Shown one piece after another: positions 23,800 through 36,792 of a stretch of 64,000 nt of DNA. Source of the DNA: Antedon bifida (lineage: Eukaryota; Echinodermata; Crinoidea; Comatulida; Antedonidae). Both the position numbers and the translations under genes were made by a program. Location: the NCBI GenBank assembly GCA_963402885.1, contig OY727093.1, forward strand, positions 27,651,409 to 27,715,408, read 5' to 3'. Numbering within the stretch: the first letter of the stretch is position 1; every line of letters begins with the position of its first letter. Below the pieces are notes generated by a model. It saw only the letters and a list, made by a program, of their open reading frames with translations, did no database searches and was not told where the DNA came from.

Positions 23800-26700
23800 A
23801 TGTCAAAGCTACACACAAGAATATACACTTGGCAGGAGGTTAAATGTAAAGATGGTAAATTGAACCCCGAAAAGTGGATTGTTATTGACAATGAGGTATA
23901 CGATGTGACCAACTGGGGAAGAAAACACCCAGGCGGTAGTAGAGTTATGACACATTATGCTGGACAAGATGCGTCTGTAAGTAGTAACATTATGCCTGGA
24001 AAAGCAGGCCTACAGGCCTATTACCTGTATGCGAAATTAGGTGTGGTAATGGGAATTAATGTGCAATCTTGGTACATGTCAATCAAACTGTGTTCAATCG
24101 TATGATGTCTGGCTTGTATGATTCTAATTAGCATAGAGATAAAGGAAGTCCAAAGTTTGAGTTTGATTCTGGCGCTAAAATGCAATGCTATTATTAATCT
24201 CAAAAGTCCATCTATTGATAATGTTGATATACTTTACATTGATAATTTCTATCGCCCTAGTTTCTATGAACTCTAAAACATATTTTTTCCAACTTCTATT
24301 GCAACAGATTTTTTTAATGAAATTATGTATATTTTAAATTTTTTATCGTGTTTGTAGTTATATAATTTGGCAGGGAAAAAAATTTAATTTTGTATGAAAA
24401 AAAATCAATGTTTTTTGTTACTTTTTCAGGAAGCATTTACTGCTTTCCATAAGAACCAAAAATATGCTAGAAAATTTATGAAAGCCCTGCACATTGGTCG
24501 AGTAGAATCAACAGCAACCAATAGAAACCAAAGTGTTATTAAAGATGTACTTAATCTTCGACAGACAGCTGAAAAAATGGTTTGTTTAATTTTGGATGTT
24601 TCATTTTTCAATAATCTTCATTAACTCTAGCACCATCTTTATAAGTGACTTAGATAATTCCAGAGGGCGCCATATTTCAAAGGTCAATCGGGGAAAAAAA
24701 TGTCCATATGGAACTTTTTGTCCTGATTGTCCTTTGAAATATGGCGCCCTCTAGAGTTATCGAAGTCGCTTACTGTAATTGTACAAATGGATTGCCCTTA
24801 TGCTTTACTGGAAAATAAGGAAACTTAATGCAATAATAAGAATTAAGATTATGCCCTCTACGGATCTACACCAGCCAACATGAATGCAGAGAACCTAACA
24901 TGCACACTGTAAGATGCTCCTCTGTTCTATTAAGCTCTGTCGACACTATCAAACTTTATGTGTCAAAAATATGTGAACACGATTACATCATATCACTACC
25001 AGTACCAATTTGGTACTGTAGACAGAGCTTTAAATAAAACTGTATGTACACAGAACCATCTGAAGGACGAGGCAACCAAGACTTTGAGTCAATATGGCAC
25101 AGATAAGCTTGAACTTAATATGATCTAACGAGAACCGGTGTTTGAACATGATACATCCATATATATGCCAACTTTCATATGCCTGTTTCTCATATATTCA
25201 TACAATTGTGGTTGCTTATTCTTAACCACGAAATAATTTATTGTTTTAAATTTGTTTTGATTTGTTTGTTTCAGGGTTTATTTACAGCTAGTAAACTATT
25301 CTATATAGTCCATGCTTTGCAGATCATTCTTCTAATTGTTTCAGGTTACTTCCTAATGTATTATTTTGGAGTAACCATGGCTACGTACACCTTGGCAATA
25401 TTTATTTTAGGCACAGCACAGGTAATTATTGTTTCATGTTTTGTATATGTTTTATTGTGAGTGAGTGGCCAAGCGGGTTAAGACAGTGGAACCGTAATCC
25501 ATAGCCATAACATAGACAAGGTTTTGAGGCTCACTCGCTCTATGGTTATGGCGGTAGAAGTCTTCTCGGATAAGGACTATAAACCTAGGTCCAGTGTACA
25601 CACATTGCTTGTGTGCACTTTAAAGAACCTAGTAAATCTTTCGAGACGAGTATGGGGTTACCCTGGTGTACTAGTTCACACACAGCCACTGTGTCGTGGA
25701 CAGACGAGGGAGTGCTAGAATTAGCAGCACTGACATGACTTGGCCCTTATGGCAGAAGCATGTAGTTGAAAAGTGTAACATCTGATCAATGATCCATTCG
25801 TTGGAATCGTTTTTTCTTTTTTAGTTCATTTTGTTTAAATTCTTGAGTAATTCTCGATTGGGACTCGAAACATCTTCCAGCCTGACATTCATTTAACTTA
25901 GCTCCCTGATGTCAAAGTTGATTCTAAGTACCTGGTAATATTAACCATATTTTCTCATTACAGGCTCAGGCAGCTTGGTTACAACATGACTTTGGACACA
26001 ACTCAGTATTTAAAAACAATAAATGGAACCGAGTAGTACATTTTCTAATTATGGGTACTCTTAAGGTAAACTCATGATCTTATAATAATCTCATGTTTGT
26101 ATCACAGTTTCATGATTGTAGCATGATCTTGTGATCCTATCATTATATCATAATTGTATCATTATTATTTATTGATGGTATAGTCATGATCGTATTATCA
26201 TGATCAGCAGAATTTTAACCGGCTTAAAATATTGAAAATGTATTTTTTTACAATCTCTGTTGGAAACTGTGGACGTTCGTATATTCCAAAAGAAGGACAC
26301 ACACCTCCCAATGATTTTATAGGGGTTTTTTATTGGTGTATAACTGTTTTTCATTTGAGCCTTGATCATTAACCAATATATAAATAAGTTAAAGCAAATC
26401 AAAAAGAATGTGAACTTTTCTAATGAAGGCTGATGGGCTTTCTAGGACTGCATACCATTGACATATGCTGCAGTCCTAGAAAGCCCATCAGCCTTCATTA
26501 GAAAAGTTCACATTCTTTTTGATTCGCTTTAACTGTATTTTGTGTCTTTTATGTGTAAACTGACTTTTGGGTTGGGTCAACCGGCTCAGCTACAGTGATT
26601 AAGTTCACTTAGGTTGACCCTGGTCTCCCCAATTTCATTTTTTTTTTTTATGTATATACTGAAATACACCGAATAAATAATGAAATGAAATCTAATGATC

Positions 26701-29700
26701 TGCTTTTTTAGGGTGCATCAAGTAAATGGTGGAACCATATGCACAACCAACACCATTCAAAACCCAATGTGGTAAGAGACAATCAAAATGAATACAAATG
26801 TTATCGTTTAATTTAATTGTAATACTAGTATAGAGCAAGTTTGCGGTACACCACAAGGATCTGAATCACTAGGTGTACAACAAACAAAACTTTACCAATA
26901 CAAATTTTCTTATCAGAATACACTATACCTTATCTATTAATCTTGATTCAAAATCGTACAAACTTGGCTGTGATGTTTACACAAAATAGGTCGAATACTG
27001 AGGTTATAGAGTATATACCATTTTGCAGTGAGTTATTGTGTACTGGCAAACACTGATAAGGAAAGAAGTTATAGATTACTTTTAGCACAGAGGTGACAAA
27101 TAAAGGAAGAAAAAAAATATTAAAAAATGCTTACTACCAACTACCAATATTTATTATGTTTTGCGTCACTGTAGATTGACAAAGATCCGGATGTTAGGCT
27201 TGAGGCATTGTTTGTGGTTGGTGAGAAAATGCCAGTAGATGTTGCTAAGAATGGCAAGTCCAAGATGCCATACAATCATCAACACAAGTATTTTATGATT
27301 AGTGAGTATAAACTTGGCTTAATTAAATATTCAAATATAACTGTGGCACTCTGTATGTAATTTTAGCATCAGATCTATTTAGATGTAACAATAAAAATAT
27401 GCTTTAATCGTGATTGAGCTGGTGGATAGATGGATTTAATAGTAGGCCCTATGGATATTGAACTATTTACCACCTAAGGGTATGTTCAAACTCATGGCTT
27501 GACGAAATGCTACAGATCACACGGTCTGAATGTTGCTTAAGAAGTTCTCATGAATATGTATATTAGATAAATGTACAAATGTTATTATATTTTCAGTTGG
27601 GCCGCCACTTTTGTTTCCAGTTTATTTTCAGTTTATGCTATTCTGGTACATTTTAACAAGAAAAGAATGGTTGGTAAGTAAATTGTCATGAATTCTCCAG
27701 TGAAATTTTAAATGGAATTTCAAAAAATATAAATAATTATACTTAAAACGATTTTGTATACATTTATTTTGTGCTTTATTTTCTGCAGGACCTCTTCTTT
27801 ACGCTGTCTTTTTATGTATTATTTGGTGCCGTATTTGGTAGCCTAATGTCTTGGTGGAAGGTGATTTTACTTTATGAAGGAATGAGGTAATAAAATTTAC
27901 TGATCTTAATATACAAATTATTAAAAGTGATGAGATTAAAATGAAGATGTATACCCAATATTTTTTTGCTGTTCAAAATAGAATGAATTTGTGTATTTAC
28001 ATGCATTTAAATATATAGTCTTGGTTGGTGTATACATAAAGTTTAGGTCAAAGGTCAAATTAATATTAAAAACTTGATTTCGACCTTGTGTATTGAAAGA
28101 CATCTTTAGATTTCTTTTGTTACTTATGATTTTATTTTCATGATTTTGTTTGTACTAATTCTTAACAAAATAATTTGTATTATTATTTGTTCATTTTATG
28201 CATGGATTTTTCACTTTTATAATATAAAAGTTATAATAAAAATAATTATGCATTTACAATAAAAACCAAGGATCCAATGGTCATTCCTCAGCAGAATCTC
28301 AATGTTTATGTAAATTGTAATTTTAAATATTTATCACAGTTTGTTGTAAATTATTGTATTATTACTATATTAAAGCAATCTAGAATTTCCTTTATTAAAA
28401 GCATTAATAATTGTTTATATTTCATAGAGTTTTAGAGAGTATCTGGTTTACATGGGTGGCACAAGCTAACCATATACCAATGGAAATTGACAAGGATTTG
28501 CAACGACCATGGTTAGAGCTACAGTTGAAAGCAACCTGCAACATTGAGAAGTCTGTGTTCAACGACTGGTTTACTGGTCATCTCAACTTCCAAATTGAGC
28601 ACCAGTAGGTTTTCTCAGTAACCATACACCCTATGAAAATGACCAGTGTCTAAAAAATGACCAGTGTCTAAAATATGGATATATGTAATTCTCAACCGAG
28701 TCACTTATTATTATCCTTCGTACCTAGCATTTCTAATTTTTATGTTAAAATCTAAAAATTTTTTTTTTCAACATGGCATTTTTCTTGCAATATTTTAATT
28801 GAAAAATTGGAATGGAATCATGGCAACTAACATGAATATTATGTTTGTTGATTCTAATAATAAATCCTATTAATGTTAGCGTCAATACTCAATTCTCAAT
28901 TACACCTCTTGAACTTTAATCTTGTATCCCAACATGCATTTCTTTGGATCTGTCCTTGATGCAAGATGCATTGCTTTAATTGTTTCCAAAGAAAAAACCT
29001 ACATACCCACCAACAAATAAAGGTGCTAAATGATCAAAAATGGAATGTTAAATGTTTTCAAGGAATGTAAAAGGATAACAAATTAAACTCAATAATATAA
29101 TATTTTATTCCTTTCACTGATAAATTAAAATAGTTAATTATTAAGATAGTTAATTATTAAGATAGTTAATTAAAGCACTGAGGAGCGTCAAGAGCTGTCA
29201 AATGGCGTGTCTCTCATTTGTTGTGATGAATTTAAAAAGGCCTTTGCTTTCCCTGATCAATTAATTTCCTTGTTTATTTAATGCGGTTTAAATACAGAAA
29301 ACTTCAAAATAGAAAAACCATGGGCAACCAAATTGACCATTCCACTGCAGAAATGATGATGATTATAAAAATCCTAAAATATCATTCTATACTAACTGTT
29401 CAATCAAGAGCATCTAAATATTAATGACAAACAATTGTTTCTTATTTTTTCCAGTCTTTTTCCTTGTATGCCAAGGCATAACTTACACAGGATAGCACCT
29501 CTTGTTAAATCAGTCTGCAGGAAGCATGACATAGAGTATAGAGTAAAGACACTTAGTGAAGGCCTAACAGATATCTTGAGGTAGGTACAGATTTACTTTG
29601 GTAGAGAAGAAATATCAACTCAATTTCTAAACTACCTGATTGGCTAGCAAAAGTAGGTTTGGTTATAACATAGTGGTCATTCTCAGAGTCCGGTCATCTC

Positions 29701-30059
29701 TCAAAATAACCTAGGGGTGAAACGAAAATAATTATTATTGTGCAGTTGACAACCCAAATAATGGACTGTACCATTTTTGCAAATGCTTGTGGAGTGTTTA
29801 GTTATGTTCTTTTGTTTCCAATGAAATAGTTGCTTGCTTAATAATTTTCTTCCAAATACATTCCTGCCTACTCCCTAAACTTTACCAACTCTTTAGTGTT
29901 CATTAAAATGTTTGAAGATAATATGAAGATTGTATCTGTAATATGAATATTTTATATATGTCCCAACTAATCTATGCTTTATCATTTTTCGTCAGATCAC
30001 TTCATAAATCTGGACAGATTTGGTTTGATGCGTACTATCATCTTCGTCATGATCTTTAA
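23800..30059 (+). CDS. FADS: Front-end fatty-acid desaturase with N-terminal cytochrome b5, 11 exons, complete
   Basis: Exons: 23800-23976, 24430-24579, 25275-25421, 25964-26065, 26712-26771, 27175-27301, 27597-27673, 27789-27886, 28428-28604, 29455-29580, 29996-30059. They join in one frame of 434 residues, typical for the family. Cytochrome b5 heme motif HPGG is at 43-46. The three histidine boxes are HDFGH (166-170), HNQHH (203-207) and QIEHH (368-372); the Gln in the last is diagnostic of front-end desaturases. Hydrophobic helices lie near 110-158 and 250-312. Such enzymes sit in the ER membrane, take electrons through the b5 domain and put a double bond between an existing one and the carboxyl end of polyunsaturated acyl-CoA (delta-5, -6 or -8). 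Which position cannot be told from sequence. The start was chosen because it opens the b5 domain in its usual form (YTWQEV). Confidence 0.92.
24642..24772. repeat. 131-bp near-perfect palindrome (MITE-like) in desaturase intron 2
   Basis: The whole stretch is its own imperfect reverse complement around a ccatatgg centre, with the strongest block 'agagggcgccatatttcaaa' in both arms. No coding capacity. It looks like a palindromic MITE; no second copy was found here. Confidence 0.7.
24930..25033. mobile_element. MITE, family 'taaagctctgtctacactat', short copy
   Basis: Left end ttaagctctgtcgacactat, right end tagacagagctttaa. It shares 'caaactttatgtg' and 'catatcactacca' with the copies at 30466-30629 and 33838-33983 but is shorter inside. 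Lies in desaturase intron 2. Confidence 0.75.
25452..25735 (+). mobile_element. tRNA-derived SINE (same family as 46438), diverged
   Basis: The head gtgagtggccaagcgggtta resembles a tRNA with a long variable arm, and 'gttttgaggctcactcgct' its T-arm end. The body shares 'tctcggataaggactataaa', 'gtgtgcactttaaagaacc' and 'gggttaccctggtg' with the copy at 46438. Lies in desaturase intron 3. Confidence 0.75.
26387..26534. repeat. Hairpin with 66-bp arms and 16-base loop in desaturase intron 4
   Basis: Arms 26387-26452 and 26469-26534 are reverse complements at 65 of 66 positions. The right arm is open for about 20 codons (starting AVLESPSAF), hinting that the arm was copied from some coding exon, but no source is recognised. 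The stem is longer than a typical microRNA precursor. Confidence 0.85.
26550..26695. repeat. Possible retroposon 3' end
   Basis: 'gggtcaacc' and 'ggttgaccc' form a 9-bp inverted repeat, followed by a T-run and an 'aataaataatgaaatgaaat' tail. It looks like the 3' end of a LINE or SINE, but no coding part is attached. Confidence 0.25.
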
Positions 30060-31139
30060 TTGCTAGTATGTATAACATACAATTGAGGTGACCAAGGCAT
30101 CAGGTTCAAGTAAAGTGGGGCCAACTAAAAATATGTTTAGCATATCCTTTCTGTTTTCAATACCAACAATTTTGTTTTAAAAACTATTTTTTTTTTAAAT
30201 AACAAAAATAACAAAAACAAAAAAATTGTTCAACAATAACTTGTAAGTTATTAATTTCACATTTTATTTATTAAAACAATTCTGGAAGTTATTAAGAAAC
30301 TGGGTGTTTTAGCCTAGAACCTTTTTCCATATATAGAAAAACACTGCTAAACATATTTTTTACTTGTCCATTAGGTAAAGAAAACACACACATATATATA
30401 TATAGTATTAATAGATCAGTTTTATGATTTTCATTTAGTGGCATTTATGTCACAATTTAAACACCTTTAAAGCTCTCTCTACACTATAAAACTTTATGTG
30501 ACAAAATGTGATGTGCCCATATATGGACATGATGGTGTCATATCACTACCATATTTGGGAATATCACTACCACATTTGGGCACATCACACTTTTTTTGTC
30601 AAACTAGTTTGATAGTAGACAGAGCTTAAGTGATGTAAAATATGATGCAGCTGTTATGTAAACAAATATTATATTATTTTATTATCGTAATATTAATGTT
30701 TGCAATATCGATGTGCAAAATTGCCATACAGATGGATAATTACATGAAAGGGACATCTAGAAGATTGGACATCTTTTCATGTTAGTTCTTAGAAAAAAAG
30801 TAAAAAAGTACAATGTAAGACAAATATTAAAAAAAAAATTGGTGGTTACTTATATTAATACAACACTTTAAAATTCTAATAGATAATGATTATTCTAAAT
30901 TATTTTTTTTTAAATTTGCGAGTAATATATTTATATTAATTATTAATATTTTTATTTTTAAATTAAAACTAAAACTATAAAAAAAAATATATAATAATAA
31001 TAGTGTGATAGCATACAATGGTTTAGAAAGATTTCCTAGTTAAAAGTAGTATAAAAACTGAGCAATTTGATACCACCAGTAAAAGCAACTGTCCTATATA
31101 GAAAGAATTGTCTTTTAGCCATTGTACAAGACGTGTGTT
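30060..31139. other. AT-rich region after the desaturase gene, presumably with its 3' UTR
   Basis: No exon seen. It contains one MITE (listed separately) and long A/T runs. No clear AATAAA close to the stop codon was picked out. Confidence 0.4.
30466..30629. mobile_element. MITE, family 'taaagctctgtctacactat'
   Basis: Left end tttaaagctctctctacact, right end gtagacagagcttaa. The interior has 'caaactag' and 'gacatgatggtgtcatatca' in common with the copy at 33838, plus a duplicated 'tatcactaccatatttggg'. Confidence 0.8.
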
Positions 31140-31520
31140 GGCTGAGACAAGCATAATGTCTGAAAAAACACATGCCATGGCGTATGAATCTTACCAGATG
31201 ATTGGCTAACAATTCGTTATTGAACTACCCTCTTTGAAGAATTTTGTTTACCAAAAATGGCGTGTGTGTTGACGTGACGGATGTAACAATTAGCATAATG
31301 AATGGCATATGAATCTTACCAGATGATTGGCTAACAGTTCGATAAACGTTTCCTATCCCATTAATCAATTTGAGATACCACAAGTCAAAGCTATAACATT
31401 ATTGAACTCTTCTCTTGAACTGATTTGAATTTTGTTTAGCCGTACATGACGTGTTGACAAGCATAATTTCCAAAAAAACACATGGCATGGTATATGAATC
31501 TTACCAGATGATTGGCTAAA
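31140..31520 (+). repeat. Three scattered copies of a 'gaatcttaccagatgattgg' block
   Basis: The block recurs at about 31187, 31311 and 31496, each with 'catggcatatgaatctt'-like sequence before it and 'ctaacaattcg'-like sequence after. Spacing is irregular (about 125 and 185 bp), so this is a decayed tandem repeat. Confidence 0.6.
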
Positions 31521-31615
31521 ACATAAAATTGTTTAAAATTTGCTGTCATGAGATGATTATTTCTTTTACAAATTCAGTACAGCAGTATGTCATTTTTTCC
31601 CTTTATTTTTGACCT

Positions 31616-31927
31616 TTATTTCCCCGGATCAGGCCAAAAGGGTACGGTACCACGCATACATTTATAAAGCCTGCATAAATATGATGAAATAATCAGTACA
31701 TAATAATCAGTTAAAATAAAATTAGTTTTTGCCCTCATATATATACTATCTCTAGATTGATGATCTGCTAGTGTGTTGTCCTTGGAATATGAAAAGCCCC
31801 AAAATGGTATTGTGTTTTGACACCATGATATGAGGCATCGCATCACTATATCAGGCATAAGGTGCTGACTATCCTTATTTAAAACGATTTGTTTGTTATC
31901 TCTGCCGTTTTTAAAATGCTGCCCCAT
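31616..31927 (-). mobile_element. Possible retroelement RNase H scrap
   Basis: A minus-strand frame includes LISWCQNTIPFWGFSYSKDN and TLADHQSR, which resembles the end of RNase H domains of DIRS-like and related retroelements. A single short fossil piece, too little to name a family with assurance. Confidence 0.3.
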
Positions 31928-32689
31928 AATCTTAAGGACTGGTTGATTGGGAATAGTTCGTTTTCATTTAATAGCATGTTATTGCTAACCACCTGGATTC
32001 TAATACTGCCACCACAGCACCAGAAGCATCTAAGAATAACCCAAGGGTATTGAAAGGTATCACATGAATAGGAAGATATAGTCTTAGTCTATATGTGCGG
32101 GGCTGAAGAGCTATAAACACCCTCTAGTCCTCTATAAAAGTTGGAATGTGCACAACTCCTTATTACATGGGTTGCCATCATTGTAACAAGGTGGCATCAC
32201 ACTTCATCCCCTGTTGAAGCTGTTCCATGCAATTTCAGAATATTGTTTAAATACTTTAACATGTGCCCAGACAGCCTCTTCCTTGTACTTCCGAATATAG
32301 ACCACAAATTTGTCGCCTTCAAGTTAGTGTATCTGTGTGAGGTTCCTCCCTCATTTGTAAAACATACATAGATGCATTCAGATGCATAATTCTTTCTGAG
32401 CATTCTTTGGAAGTTCTTTGGTTGTCTGATTTCATTTGAGCGACTCTGCAGTGATCTTTTTGCTCTGCTCTGTATCATGTTATTGTTGACGGCAAGTAAC
32501 TGTTTGTTCAACCTTAAATGTATCCACATTTTAAATGCTCATAATTGATTGAACGTATATTTTGAAATCACGCTCTAATATCATGAGGACTTTGTCTTCA
32601 ATCATTTTCGAAATCCTATGCAAAATCGATTTGTTCTTTGTCAATATTTGTAATGGGCATCATTTATTACCCATTTATTTCAGCTAAAA

Positions 32690-33420
32690 TTTTTTTTTTC
32701 TAATATAGTTTCGTTGATTTATGTTCTTTGGGCACAATCTTGGGTTGAATAACTGAACACTACTCATATTTCCATACTTGTTTGAAAGATTTATATGAGG
32801 TCCTGCCTTAATAAGAATATTGCTATATGTCTGCATTGAGCAGTTATATTTTAATAGTGTTTAATAATCCCCCTCCTTTGTGAGAGTGTAAAGTGGCATA
32901 CATTCCCACATTTACTCTAGATGATGGGAACCGTTCCAGCATTGTTTTACAAACTTCTTCTTGGCACTGAATCTTGTGTTGAAAGCCTGAACACTACACT
33001 TGTGTCCATACTTTTTTGAAAGATTTATGTTGGATCCTGCTTCAATGAGAAAATGGCAACTGCGTTGAGCAGTAGTTTTTAATCTTTAATCATTCCCCTC
33101 CCTGAAGAGATAGTAATGTGGCATATATTCCTACATTTAGTACGGTATGATGTTAGGCCTACATTTTCCGGATTTGAAGCTTGTCTATTATTGGTTTCAT
33201 GATTTAAATTTCAACTATCTTTGACTGTAACAGCCATACGTGTAATGTTTTAGTTATAGAAACTGCAGTATACTCTGTGTGTACAATATTATTTCTTTTC
33301 TTATTGAAACTTGTCTCTAATATTATTATTATTATTATCCTGATGCTTCATATTAGGTCCATCTTTGACTAGAATCAACAGCAATGATTGCATTGAAGAG
33401 TATAGGAATCAAGCTATTAA
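32690..33420 (-). pseudogene. Decayed ankyrin-repeat-like sequence
   Basis: Two related blocks (about 32755-32920 and 32985-33155) repeat 'cactac', 'ccatacttgtttgaaagatt' and 'gcgttgagcagt'. Read on the minus strand they give ankyrin-like pieces such as FLIEAGSNINLSKKYG and LLLILVKDGPNMKHQ, broken by stops and frame changes. It could be a relic of an ankyrin-repeat gene or of a transposon carrying one. The minus-strand frame at 32197-32529 may belong to it but is not recognised. Confidence 0.35.
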
Positions 33421-33837
33421 TTTGCTTAGCTCATGGTAGCCTGTCATCTAATATATATCTTTATAATATAAAGACATCTATCTCACACTGTCTTTTTTTC
33501 CAAGACCGTGCTGTTTTTCTTAATTCTTTATGTTCAAGTTACAGAGTTATTTTTTTTAGATTTTCCTCAAATTAATTTTTATCTGCCTAATTTTCCATTG
33601 TTTTATTATGTTTAATAACTATTTGTATTTGACTTTCAACATACATTGTGTAGCAACTGGTGTATAAGATGAGGTGTTAACTCCAATATTCTTCTGCTAA
33701 ACCTACGTCATCAAATGGTTCTTGGATTAAAGGGTGATTGCTCTCATAAAATGTGCATCTTATAGTAAGTGATGTACCTTCCCACATTTCCTAATAAATC
33801 TTACAGAACAGTAATAACATTTATGGGTTACCTTCTC

Positions 33838-33983
33838 TTAAGCTCTGTCTACACTATCAAACTTTATGTGACAAAAAAATGTGATGTGTCCTTATATGGA
33901 CTTGATGATGTCATATCACTACCATATCTGGCTATATCACACATCTTTTGTCAAACTAGATTGATAGTGTAGACAGAGATTTA
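33838..33983. mobile_element. MITE, family 'taaagctctgtctacactat', best-preserved copy
   Basis: Left end ttaagctctgtctacactat with caaactttatgtgacaaa; right end gattgatagtgtagacagag. Terminal inverted repeats of about 25 bp, total about 146 bp, no coding frame. Confidence 0.85.
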
Positions 33984-34202
33984 TCTATTCTTCCAGATAG
34001 CCTTTATTTTTTAACTAAGAACTAGATAATACTGTAGGTAATATATGTTTTCCACTACCCAAACAGTTCTCACATGTCAGTACTCTGTAATACCAATGAC
34101 AGGAATTAATGATAATGAAAAGTCTAATGTCACCTAACTTGTTCAGGTTGACTCGTTTTATTTCTTGCCGCAAAATAACTTTTTTGAATCAAATTCTCTA
34201 AT

Positions 34203-35890
34203 AGTTCATTGATTAATAATTTGCATCAACTCCTTCTTGCAACAAGAATATGCAATATTTTGTAATGTCAATAATGCGCCATGCTATATGAGACATGTCA
34301 CATGTGAATGACCTGGTATAGAAAATATTTACCAGGTTTGGCCACTTGGCTTGATCGTATTCTCAAATAATGCGTTGATTAATAATTTGCATCAACTCCT
34401 TCTTGCAACAAGAATATGCAATAACTGTAGCTGCGTTTTGCAGCAATATTTTGCAATGTCATCGATGCACCATTCAGTATGAGACATGTCACATGTGAAT
34501 GACCTGGTATAGAAAATATTTACCAGGTTTGGCCAATTGGCTTGATCAATTCTCAAATAGTGCGTTGATTAATAATTTGCATCAACTCCTTCTTTCAACA
34601 AGTATATGCAATAACTGCGTTTTGCAGCAATATTTTGCAATGTCACTGATGCACCATTCTGTATGAGACATGTCACATGTGAATGACCTGGTATAGAAAA
34701 TATTTACCAGGTTTGGCCAATTGACTTGGTCAATTCTCAAATAGTGCGTTGATTAATAATTTTCATCAACTCCTTCTTTCAACAAGAATATGCAGTAACT
34801 GCGTTTTGCAGCAATATTTTGCAATGTCATTGATGCACCATGCTATATGAGGTATGTCACATGTGAATGACCTGATAATAGAAAATATTACCAAGTTTGG
34901 CCACTTGACTTGATCAAATTCTCTAATAGTGCGTTGATTAATAATTTGCATCAACTCCTTGCAGCAAAAATATGCAATAACTGCGTTTTGCAGCAATATT
35001 TTGCAATGTCATTGATGCACCATGCTGTATGAGGCATGTCACATGTGAATGACCTAGTATAGAAAATATTTACCAGGTTTGGCCAATTGGCTTGATCAAT
35101 TCTCAAATAGTGCGTTGATTAATAATTTGCCAAAACTCCTTCTTTCAACAAGAATATGCAATAACTGCGTTTTGCAGCAATATTTTGCAATGTCATTGAT
35201 GCACCATGCTATATGAGACATGTCACATGTGAATGACCTGATAATAGAAAATATTTACCAGGTTTGCCCATTTGGCTTGATAAATTCTCAAATAGTGCGT
35301 TGATTAATAATTTGCATCAACTCCTTCTTTCAACAAGAATATGCAATAACTGCGTTTTGCAGCAATATTTTGCAATGTCATTGATGCGCCATGCTATATG
35401 AGACATTTCACATGTAAATGACCTGGTATAGAAAATATTTACCAGGTTTGCCCACTTGGCTTGATCGTATTCTCCAATAGTTCATTGATTAATAATTTTC
35501 ATCAACTCCTTCTTGCAACAAGAATATGCAATATTTTGTAATGTCATTAATGCGCCATGCTATATGAGACATTTCACATGTAAATGACCTGGTATAGAAA
35601 ATATTTACCAGGTTGGGCCACTTGGCTTGATCAAATTCTCCCAATAGTTCATTGAATAATAATTTGCATCAACTCCTCCTTGCAACAAGAATATGCAATA
35701 TTTTGTAATGTCATTAATGCGCCATGCTATATGAGACATTTCACATGTAAATGACCTGGTATAGAAAATATTTACCAGGTTGGGCCACTTGGCTTGATCA
35801 AATTCTCCCAATAGTTCATTGAATAATAATTTGCATCAACTCCTTCTTGCAACAAGATGTCTCATTAATGCACCATTCTTAATAAGACAA
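34203..35890. repeat. Tandem repeat, unit about 165-190 bp, about ten units
   Basis: Units begin near 34203, 34371, 34560, 34745, 34931, 35111, 35296, 35481, 35647 and 35812, each with 'gttgattaataatttgcatc', 'ttttgcagcaatattttgca' (absent in the shorter ones), 'gtcacatgtgaatgacctgg' and a hairpin-forming 'cctggtatagaaaatatttaccagg' core. Units differ by a few to about 15 percent. The short minus-strand frames are by-products. A satellite array, not a CRISPR, because there are no unique spacers. Confidence 0.92.
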
Positions 35891-36790
35891 GTCTTTTTTA
35901 ATCAAATGCTTTCTATTTCACTTCAGAGTTGATGAAGTCATTTAAATTTTCTTATCTATTTTTTGTATCACTTTCTGCTTGTGACTGCACCAATATACAA
36001 TGGTGTTGATGCACCATCCTATAGAAAGAATGTGTGGTCTTTCGATGGTGTGGATGTACCAATTCTATATGGTGATGCCCATCCTATAGAGAATCAGACA
36101 TAAGTTAGAATTTTCAAAATTGAGATTTTCACAAAATACTGAAACTACATAATCTAAGATTTAAAATACTGAAAAAAGTTAACAGGAAATGACAAGTACA
36201 AATAAAAAACAGGGCATTTAAGTTTACACCTTAGCAAAAGGGTATTCTAATTGTTGTACTTCAATGAAACTTTGCACCTTTGTTCATTAACTATTGTTCT
36301 ATTATTATGCTCAATTTTTATCAAAAACAACCCATGAGAAAATTTTCAATTTAAGAATAAAATATAGGTTTTATGAAAATCATACACAAGTTACACCATT
36401 TTTTAACCAATAGAAGTTTTAAATGAGTTATTACTTAATTCCAGTTTATTGTAAATAATTTAAGTCAAGTTAAGTGACTAACCTTTTGTGCAATACTCAA
36501 TTCCATAATGAATGAACCGCTGTGTCAATAAACACAACACAAGTCAGATTGATTTGCATACAACAATTAAAAACAAAACCAAAACAGGAGAACATGCATA
36601 CATGAGTGTGAACAATATGATAGAATGCCGTTTTACATTTTACCTGATCAGTTATCCAATCCTCCATTTGTTATAATCGTCAGAAAACACAGTTTTAACT
36701 AGAACACAATTAGACAATTTAGCTTGTAGACATTCCAACTTTAAAAAGCTTTCTTTAACATTAGTTTGCTATCACACTGTTATTTCTTTG
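35891..36790. other. Non-coding stretch after the tandem repeat
   Basis: Contains loosely related 'gatgcaccatcctatag' pieces at 36005-36110 that may be eroded satellite. Otherwise nothing recognisable. Confidence 0.4.
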
Positions 36791-36792
36791 CA

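Noticed and set aside
24394-24624. Frame with its own ATG in desaturase intron 1 as a separate gene
   Set aside because: It is the second exon of the desaturase (24430-24579) with intron read-through on both sides.
32197-32529. Minus-strand 110-codon frame as a host exon
   Set aside because: No splice signals in phase and no recognised family; it lies among decayed repeats.
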